Assembly: GCA_013289685.1 (NCBI GenBank)
Contig: JABCZL010000001.1
Coordinates: 623,838 to 687,837, forward strand
Direction: 5' to 3'
Origin: Acidobacteriota bacterium
GTDB lineage: Bacteria > Acidobacteriota > Terriglobia > Terriglobales > Acidobacteriaceae
DNA length: 64,000 nucleotides
Positions 58,300-64,000 of the stretch are shown here, piece after piece (the stretch's first letter is position 1; each line of letters opens with the position of its first letter). The notes below the pieces were generated by a model. That model was not told where the DNA came from. It saw nothing but the letters and a program-made list of their open reading frames with translations, and ran no database searches. The translations under genes were made by a program, and so were the position numbers.

Positions 58300-59697
58300 A
58301 TGCCCGAGCCAGCTATGCCCCGTCTTGAACTCTCCCGCGACCTGGGGGTGAGCCACGCCTCTGCCGTAGTGGTGGGGACGATCATCGGCAGCGGAATCTT
58401 TCTGGTTCCGGCGGAAATGATGCAGGCCGTGGGCTCGGCGAAGCTGGTTTATCTGGCGTGGGTGGTGGGCGGAATGCTCTCGTTCGCCGGAGCGCTCACT
58501 TACGCCGAACTGGGAGCGATGAAGCCGCAGGCCGGCGGCGAATACGTTTATGTGCGGGATGCGTACGGGCCCCTGGGAGGCTTCCTGTATGCGTGGACAT
58601 GGTTTGTCATCGCCAAGCCGGCATCGATCGCGACCGTGGTCACGGGCCTGGTACGAATTCTCGGGACATTTCCCATCTTCTCTTTTTTCTCGGTCACCAT
58701 CATCAGCGCGCCGTTTGCCGTGAGTTGGGGACAGATGTTTGCCATCACCGCTGCCATTCTTATTTCTTTTCTGAACTTCCTCGGGGTGAAGAAGGCGGGC
58801 GAGTTTCAGCTCGTGTTTACGCTGCTGAAAGTCGCGATCATCCTGGGAATCGTGGTGGTGTGTTTCAGCGGAATCGGCAATGTGCCGGGCCGGGGATGGG
58901 CGAACTTCGCCGGAACCTTCGCGGGCGCGAAGGGAGGAATCGCCGGGTTCATGGCGGCTCTGGTCGCCGCGCTCTGGGCTTATGACGGATGGAATGACCT
59001 GAACATGGTGGCGGGCGAGGTCAAGCGCCCGGAGCAGAACATTCCCATCGCGCTGATCGCGGGCGTGGCCACGGTGGGCGTCCTTTACGTGCTGGTCAAC
59101 GCGGGAGTGCAGTATGTGCTTCCTGCCGGTGCGATCGCAGCGTCACCACGGCCCGCATCGGATGCGGTCGCGCTGGTGATGGGGCGAATGGGCGCCAGCA
59201 TTGTCTCGGCAGGCATGGCGATATCAATGCTGGTCACTCTCAATGGCACCATCATGAGCGGGGCGCGTGTGCCGTTTGCGGTGGCGCGGGACGGATATTT
59301 TTTTCGGGCGCTGGCGCAAGTGCATCCCCGGTTTCATACGCCCTCGGTGGCGATTTTTGTGCAGGCCGTGTTCTCGATTCTGCTGCTGCTGCTGGGAGGA
59401 AGTTTCCGGCAACTATTTTCCCTGGCGATCTTCGCCGAGTGGCTGTTTTACATGATCGCGGGAAGCACAATCTTTGTATTCCGCTGGCGCGAGCCGGAGG
59501 CGGCGCGTCCATATCGCATGTGGGGCTATCCCTTCGTGCCCGCCCTGTTCATCGCCGTGGCCGCCGCTTTGCTGTGCTACACGTTCTGGAACGAACGGCC
59601 AAACTCCTGGTATGGACTGCTGATCATTCTGGCCGGGATTCCGGTGTTTGCGTGCTTCGCTTTCTTGCGGCGGCGCGGCAAGGGCAAGAGCTCTTAA
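58300..59697 (+). CDS. APC family amino acid permease
   Basis: 465 residues, about 12 membrane segments. LSRDLGVSHASAVVVGTIIGSGIFLVPAEMM at the N-terminus has the IGSGIF motif of APC transporters. GGEYVYVRDAYGPLGGFLYAWTWFVI and ALWAYDGWNDLNMVAGEVKRPEQNIPIAL are further signatures. Imports or exchanges amino acids; specificity unknown. Confidence 0.92.
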   Translation: MPEPAMPRLELSRDLGVSHASAVVVGTIIGSGIFLVPAEMMQAVGSAKLVYLAWVVGGMLSFAGALTYAELGAMKPQAGGEYVYVRDAYGPLGGFLYAWTWFVIAKPASIATVVTGLVRILGTFPIFSFFSVTIISAPFAVSWGQMFAITAAILISFLNFLGVKKAGEFQLVFTLLKVAIILGIVVVCFSGIGNVPGRGWANFAGTFAGAKGGIAGFMAALVAALWAYDGWNDLNMVAGEVKRPEQNIPIALIAGVATVGVLYVLVNAGVQYVLPAGAIAASPRPASDAVALVMGRMGASIVSAGMAISMLVTLNGTIMSGARVPFAVARDGYFFRALAQVHPRFHTPSVAIFVQAVFSILLLLLGGSFRQLFSLAIFAEWLFYMIAGSTIFVFRWREPEAARPYRMWGYPFVPALFIAVAAALLCYTFWNERPNSWYGLLIILAGIPVFACFAFLRRRGKGKSS

Positions 59698-59750
59698 CCG
59701 CCGAGGACGCAGAGAAAGGCCGCGAAGAACGCAGAGAAAAGCCGGGATGG
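59697..59750. repeat. Dispersed 'GAGGACGCAGAGAAAG' sequence
   Basis: CCGCCGAGGACGCAGAGAAAGGCCGCGAAGAACGCAGAGAAAAGCC, directly after the permease stop. Same word family as 24628, 46945 and 58145. Confidence 0.55.
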
Positions 59751-59899
59751 TGTGGTCCTCGTTTTTTAGGGAAACTTTCGTGTTTCTTACCGGTTTCGTC
59801 CGCCTGAGACGGAGTTGGCGGGGAAAGCGGCGTGCTGCGCCCGTTTTGGGCCGCTTCTCCAAAAGAGCACAATCCCAGGTTACCTAAGGTCAAGAGCCG

Positions 59900-59927
59900 T
59901 TGACACGTTTACCCCCTGTCCTATCTC
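59900..59927 (+). promoter_or_regulatory. Candidate sigma-70 promoter of the TonB-family gene
   Basis: TTGACA at 59900-59905, 16 bp spacer, TATCTC at 59922-59927. The -35 is perfect, the -10 is weak. The ATG is 65 bp downstream. The remainder of the 295-bp gap holds no gene. Confidence 0.42.
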
Positions 59928-59992
59928 CCGTATTTTGAAGACTCCAAGTCCCGGCGCTTCTCCCCAACCGGGTCCCAATGGAGTGACATTGC

Positions 59993-61045
59993 ATGGCGAC
60001 GGCTTACCGCGGCTTCAAACTCGGAATATTGCCTGAACGCAAGGTGAACAAGAAGGCGCTGGCGACCGCCTACGGCGTCGTGGCCTTGGCTCTGCTCATC
60101 GTGATCAACCTCAATCTGATCGTTCCGGAAAAGCTGCAGCTCACGGCGTACCACGTGACCGAGCTGATTCCCATGCCGTCGTTGCGGCCGGAACCCGTGC
60201 CCATCAAGGTAACGCCGCCGGAAGTGAAGCCCAAGCTGCTGCCGGCCGTGAAGCTGCCGGTGTTTGAGCAGCCCAAGCTGATCGTACCGCGCGAAGTGCG
60301 CCGGGAAGCTCCGCAGCCCGTGGAAGCGCCGAAAGTGGTGGTCAACCAGTTTGTGGCTCCGCAGGTGAAGATCGCGGCGGGCGGGGCCCGGCCGCAGTTG
60401 GTGCACACCGGAGACTTCACTCCGACCGGCAGTTCGCAAAAGCCGACCGTCAATGCTGCGGTGGAGAAAGTACAGACCGGCGGCTTTGGCGATCCCAATG
60501 GCTTGACGGGAACGGGCAAGCAGGGCGCGAAATTGTATGCCGCTTCCACCGGATCGTTTGACATGCCGGCGGGTCCGGGACAGGGCAACGGATCGGGCGG
60601 AGCGAAAGGAATCAAGGGCACGGTGGCCAGCGCTGACTTCGGTAACGGCGTTGCGACCGGCGGCCACGGAGACGGACGCAGCAACGGCAAGGGCGTGGCG
60701 ACCGGCGGATTTGGATCAGAGCAGGTGGTGCACGGCGGCGGACCGAAAGTTATCCCGGCAGACGCCGGACCAGCGACCACTCCGGTGGAGATTACGTACA
60801 AGCCGAATCCGGTATACACCGATGAGGCGCGAAGTATGAAGCTGGAAGGCGAAGTGCTTCTCGAAGTCAGTTTTTCGGCGAACGGAACGCTGCATGTGAA
60901 TCGCGTGGTGCGCGGTCTGGGCCACGGGTTGGATGAGGCTGCGATGGCCGCCGCCAACAAGATCCGGTTCAAGCCCGCGTTGCGCTACGGGACGCCGGTG
61001 GATTCCACGGCGATCGTGCATGTGACGTTCCAGATGGCGTACTAA
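59993..61045 (+). CDS. TonB-family protein, Gly-rich
   Basis: 350 residues. One membrane helix (ALATAYGVVALALLIVINLNLIV), a Pro/Lys/Val-rich region (PVPIKVTPPEVKPKLLPAVKLPVF), a Gly-rich region, and a C-terminal TonB domain (ITYKPNPVYTDEARSMKLEGEVLLEVSFSANGTLHVNRVVRGLGHGLDEAAMAAANKIRFKPAL). It lacks an adjacent ExbB/ExbD pair. Acidobacterial genomes have many such TonB-C proteins for substrate uptake or envelope integrity. The M48 gene follows 93 bp later. Confidence 0.9.
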   Translation: MATAYRGFKLGILPERKVNKKALATAYGVVALALLIVINLNLIVPEKLQLTAYHVTELIPMPSLRPEPVPIKVTPPEVKPKLLPAVKLPVFEQPKLIVPREVRREAPQPVEAPKVVVNQFVAPQVKIAAGGARPQLVHTGDFTPTGSSQKPTVNAAVEKVQTGGFGDPNGLTGTGKQGAKLYAASTGSFDMPAGPGQGNGSGGAKGIKGTVASADFGNGVATGGHGDGRSNGKGVATGGFGSEQVVHGGGPKVIPADAGPATTPVEITYKPNPVYTDEARSMKLEGEVLLEVSFSANGTLHVNRVVRGLGHGLDEAAMAAANKIRFKPALRYGTPVDSTAIVHVTFQMAY

Positions 61046-61138
61046 AAAGTTTTGGCGAAGTAACTCTGGCAATTGAAACGGTAAACAGAAGAGAACGCGG
61101 GTACTGAAACCGTTCAAAGAAACTTGGAGAAAAGAGTC

Positions 61139-62995
61139 ATGCGTACTTGGAAAGCAATCCTCACTGCGGTTCTGCTGGCATCGATGAGCGCAGCCGCGCA
61201 GCAAGCGGCGGGGTCACAGCCGTCCGCACAGCCAACTGCGCCCGATGCGACGCAGACCGCGCAACCGTCTCAGCAGGCTGCTCCGGCAGCAGATCAGCAG
61301 ACCCAGCAGGCCCAGCCGGCGCAGTCCGCAACCGCGCCAGCTGCGCAGCCGGCAGCGCCCCAGGCCGTTTCTTTGGCGCCACCAGCTCCTGCGGCGGCTC
61401 CCACAACGATGGATCAGGTGGTGAACCTGTTCATTGAGCGGGAACACGGTCTGATCAAGGTGCTCGCGACCCGCACGCCAGTGGTCGAGACCTACCTGCA
61501 GAATCTGACCTCCGATCCGCAGCTCGGGCCGGTGCCCAGCGGAGACCATTATTTCCTCGGCCGCATGGATATGGGCGAGACCGTGGACCGCAAAGATTAT
61601 CTGAAGGAACAGGACACCAGCATGCAAGCGCGCCTGATGGGCGGCTTTGCCAAGCTCTACAAGGTACAGTATCAACCGCTGGGCTTCTCGTGGATGGTCT
61701 ATGCCGACCGCACCGACTTTGACCGCGAGCACTACGATTTCCGCTACGCCCGCCGCGAATTTCTGGGCGACGTGCGCTGCCTGGTGTTTGACGTGACTCC
61801 GAAGCCGAAGTCCGGCCGCGGCCGCTTCCTGGGCCGCATCTGGGTGGAAGATCAGGGCTTCAACATCGTGCGCCTGAACGGCACCTACTATCCGGCGCCG
61901 CGCAATTCGTATTTCTTCCACATGGACAGCTGGCGCTTGAACCTGATCCCTGGCTACTGGGTCCCGTCCTTCATCTACAGCGAAGAAGGCGACTTCAGCG
62001 CCGGCGTAAAGAACAAGATGGCCTTCAAGGCGCAGACCCGCATCTGGGGCTACGACCTGAAGAAGGGCGGCAAAGACGACGAGCTAACGCAGATCCGCGT
62101 GGACAGCGTGACCGACGAGAGTCCGACCGCGCAGGATGCGTCCCCGCTGCAGGCTGAGCGCGTATGGCAGCAGCAGGCGGAAGACAACGTTGTCGAGCGC
62201 CTTACCAACGCCGGCTTGCTCGCCCCTGAGGGCGACGTCGACCGGATTCTCCAGACCGTGGTCAACAACCTGGAAGTTACCAACAACATCGACTTGCCGC
62301 GTCCGGTGCGTACGCGCGTGCTGCTCACTTCTCCGCTGGAAACCTTCAGCGTGGGCAACACCATCGTGATCAGCCGCGGACTGGTGGATGTGCTCCCGGA
62401 CGAGGCCAGCCTGGCTGCCGTGCTCTCGCATGAGCTGGCGCACATCGTGCTCGGCCACAACCTGGGCAGCAAGTTTGCCTTCAACGACCGCATGCTGTTC
62501 AACGACGACTCCACTTATCAGAACCTGGGCTTCAAGCACATTCCGGAAGAAGAACAGGCCGCCGACAAGAAGGCAATCGATCTCCTGAAGAACTCGCCCT
62601 ACGCGCAGAAGCTGGACAACGTGGGCCTGTTCCTGAAGGCGCTGCAGCTGCGGGCTGGGTCACTGACCGCACTGCTGACCACGCACCTGGGCAACCCGCT
62701 GGCGGAAAACGGGACGGTCAATCGTTTGACCGCTCTGGCCGCGCAAGGCCCGGCGCTGGACAACAGCAAACTCGACCAGATCGCAGCTCTGCCGTTAGGT
62801 GGCCGCGTGAAGGTCAATCCCTGGGACGACAAGGCGGAAATGGTGAAGACGGCTCCGGTCGCCATCACCTCGGCGCGTGACAAGATGCCGTTTGAAGTCA
62901 CGCCCTTCTTCCCGCGCTTGGCCCGGTACGGTGCAGGCGCCGCTCCAGTTGCGGCTCCGACCACCGCTGCCGCCAACTCGGGCTCGGGCAACTAA
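61139..62995 (+). CDS. Exported M48 family metallopeptidase
   Basis: 618 residues from ATG 61139. Signal peptide (AILTAVLLASMSAAAQ), a Gln/Ala/Pro-rich linker, a ~250-residue beta-rich domain (LGRMDMGETVDRKDYLKEQDTSMQARLMGGFAKLYKVQYQPLGFSWMVYADR...) and the peptidase (VLLTSPLETFSVGNTIVISRGLVDVLPDEASLAAVLSHELAHIVLGHN). H431, H435 and a Glu in EEEQAADKKA form the zinc site. The N-terminal domain resembles an outer-membrane lipoprotein-sorting fold. Periplasmic quality control is likely. Confidence 0.88.
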   Translation: MRTWKAILTAVLLASMSAAAQQAAGSQPSAQPTAPDATQTAQPSQQAAPAADQQTQQAQPAQSATAPAAQPAAPQAVSLAPPAPAAAPTTMDQVVNLFIEREHGLIKVLATRTPVVETYLQNLTSDPQLGPVPSGDHYFLGRMDMGETVDRKDYLKEQDTSMQARLMGGFAKLYKVQYQPLGFSWMVYADRTDFDREHYDFRYARREFLGDVRCLVFDVTPKPKSGRGRFLGRIWVEDQGFNIVRLNGTYYPAPRNSYFFHMDSWRLNLIPGYWVPSFIYSEEGDFSAGVKNKMAFKAQTRIWGYDLKKGGKDDELTQIRVDSVTDESPTAQDASPLQAERVWQQQAEDNVVERLTNAGLLAPEGDVDRILQTVVNNLEVTNNIDLPRPVRTRVLLTSPLETFSVGNTIVISRGLVDVLPDEASLAAVLSHELAHIVLGHNLGSKFAFNDRMLFNDDSTYQNLGFKHIPEEEQAADKKAIDLLKNSPYAQKLDNVGLFLKALQLRAGSLTALLTTHLGNPLAENGTVNRLTALAAQGPALDNSKLDQIAALPLGGRVKVNPWDDKAEMVKTAPVAITSARDKMPFEVTPFFPRLARYGAGAAPVAAPTTAAANSGSGN

Positions 62996-63340
62996 GAGTC
63001 AAGACTTCTACTCCAAGTTGAACGAAGACGTGGGCCGGGATCCGGAACTTCCTTCCGGGATGCCCGGCCTTCGTTTGTTTGGGCAGTTGTCCCAAACACC
63101 GGCCGTCAGAGCCCTACCTTAGTCATGCTGCGGTGAAGTGACTTGGCCGATTGCACGCATTCGAAAGTCGGCCGATTCTCAATGAGCGAAATGGCCTCGT
63201 TACAACAGTTTAGTTCCGGTTTGCCCGTGACTCGGGCAGAAGCGGTGTTGTGTTTCCGCGCTACTTGATCTTTGGACGTGTTCAATATTGACCAGCACTG
63301 GCATGGTGAATCGCTGTAGGTTATTCATTCTCCGAACTTA
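62996..63340. other. Intergenic region with terminator, no gene
   Basis: About 345 bp. The first part holds the M48 terminator (63033-63080). The rest should contain the cytochrome promoter; no clear -35/-10 pair or operator is visible. Confidence 0.5.
63033..63080 (+). terminator. Rho-independent terminator of the M48 gene
   Basis: Imperfect stem GGCCGGGATCCGGAA / TTCCGGGATGCCCGGCC (63033-63069), followed by TTCGTTTGTTT. Confidence 0.68.
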
Positions 63341-64000
63341 ATGATCGCCGCGAATCATCACCGTCCAGGCAAACGTGTATGGCTCCCAGCCCTTCGAGCT
63401 CTTCTGTTTTTCTCCCTTCTTTTCGTCGTCGTCTTCGCTCACGGCCAGACTAGTCCGCCAGCGGCAAGTAAGAGTGTTCAATCTGGCGCCGCACCGGTGG
63501 CCGATACGCCTTCCCCCGAAGCGTCCAAGTATGTGGGAGCCGAGACCTGCAAGACTTGTCACGAGGAAATCTATAGCGCCTGGGAGAAAACGCCACACTG
63601 GAAGACCACTCTGAACAAGAAGGGCGGCCCTTCAAAGCAAGGTTGTGAAGGTTGTCACGGTCCCGGAGCTGACCATGTGGCCGGCGGCGGCGACAAAACC
63701 AAAATATTCGTGTTCGAGGGAAAGTCGCGGCAGGAGACTAGCGCTCGCTGTCTCAGCTGCCACGGCGAAGCGCACGCACAATCGCATTTTGCCGAATCCG
63801 CCCACTCCAGCAGCGATGTCGGATGCCTCGAATGCCATTCTCCCCATCACGCCAAAGACAAAGAGTTCCTGCTGGTCCAGGAGCAACCCCAGTTGTGCTA
63901 CGGATGCCACACCTCCGCCAAGGCAGATTTTGCAAAACCGTATCACCACCGGGTCAACGAGGGGTTAGTGCAATGCAACGACTGCCACAACCCGCACGGC
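63341..64000 (+). CDS. Multiheme c-type cytochrome, DmsE-like, 3' truncated
   Basis: 220 codons are visible and the frame runs off the right edge. Signal peptide (RALLFFSLLFVVVFAHGQ). Six CxxCH heme sites so far: CKTCH, CEGCH, CLSCH, CLECH, CYGCH, CNDCH, spaced as in DmsE/MtrA-like decaheme cytochromes. A conserved GPGADHVAGGGDKTKI follows the second. DmsE-type cytochromes deliver electrons across the periplasm or outer membrane to terminal reductases. The full protein probably has ten hemes; the partner proteins would lie beyond the window. Confidence 0.9.
   Translation, partial: MIAANHHRPGKRVWLPALRALLFFSLLFVVVFAHGQTSPPAASKSVQSGAAPVADTPSPEASKYVGAETCKTCHEEIYSAWEKTPHWKTTLNKKGGPSKQGCEGCHGPGADHVAGGGDKTKIFVFEGKSRQETSARCLSCHGEAHAQSHFAESAHSSSDVGCLECHSPHHAKDKEFLLVQEQPQLCYGCHTSAKADFAKPYHHRVNEGLVQCNDCHNPHG

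Overview
The window is a continuous, GC-rich bacterial chromosome segment. It most likely comes from the phylum Acidobacteriota, probably class Terriglobia; the genus cannot be fixed from the sequence. The pointers are the acidobacterial VWFA-related protein at 56.3 kb, the large MacB/FtsX 'ADOP' permease at 31.4 kb, the Asp-box VPS10-like exoprotein at 1.8 kb, the YXWGXW-repeat protein, and many palindromic dispersed repeats between genes and sometimes inside them. I see no rRNA, tRNA, phage, transposase or CRISPR array. Almost all genes look chromosomal, and a large share encode exported envelope proteins.

Layout. 0-6.5 kb: M61 peptidase (cut by the left edge), VPS10-like protein, zinc-dependent phospholipase C and a DUF3309 microprotein. 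6.5-23.3 kb: an accessory envelope/stress region. It holds two paralogous Gln-rich exported proteins, an OmpA-family protein, tiny membrane proteins (Thivi_2564 and lmo0937 types), an overlapping GT4/GH130/zinc-ribbon operon, a string of small orphan genes, two nearly identical Crp/Fnr regulators, a YXWGXW protein, a pseudo-receiver, a SYLF protein and an exported protein of eight 32-residue cysteine repeats. 23.4-27.9 kb: ribD, riboflavin synthase, an orphan MlaF-like ATPase, mobA and a PilZ protein. 28-37.7 kb: BON lipoprotein, M48 peptidase, small glycosyltransferase, ADOP permease, cytochrome c behind a perfect CRP-type box, prepilin peptidase coupled to a PAS protein with a dead HisKA, and a coiled-coil exported protein. 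37.7-49.6 kb: DinB, TetR, TPR, TIM-barrel, OmpA lipoprotein, an RHH protein, uvrC, a PD40 propeller protein and a HEGGH membrane protein. 49.9-64 kb: MscS channel, SDR, BadF/BcrA-type kinase, SSS symporter, VWFA protein, APC permease, TonB-family protein, M48 peptidase, and a multiheme cytochrome cut by the right edge.

How the parts relate. Several pairs are physically coupled: GT4-GH130 (ATGA overlap), GH130-zinc ribbon (TGATG overlap), prepilin peptidase-PAS protein (GTGA overlap), and DUF3309-phospholipase (3 nt apart). The remainder is a mosaic of mostly monocistronic genes separated by repeats and hairpins. The most notable signals are palindromic or tandem repeats carried in frame inside housekeeping genes (uvrC, riboflavin synthase, the kinase C-terminus), a RibD with a Cys-to-His swap at a zinc ligand, two degenerate signalling proteins (a receiver lacking its Asp and a HisKA lacking its His), and the Cys-repeat protein. 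All functions are read from sequence alone.
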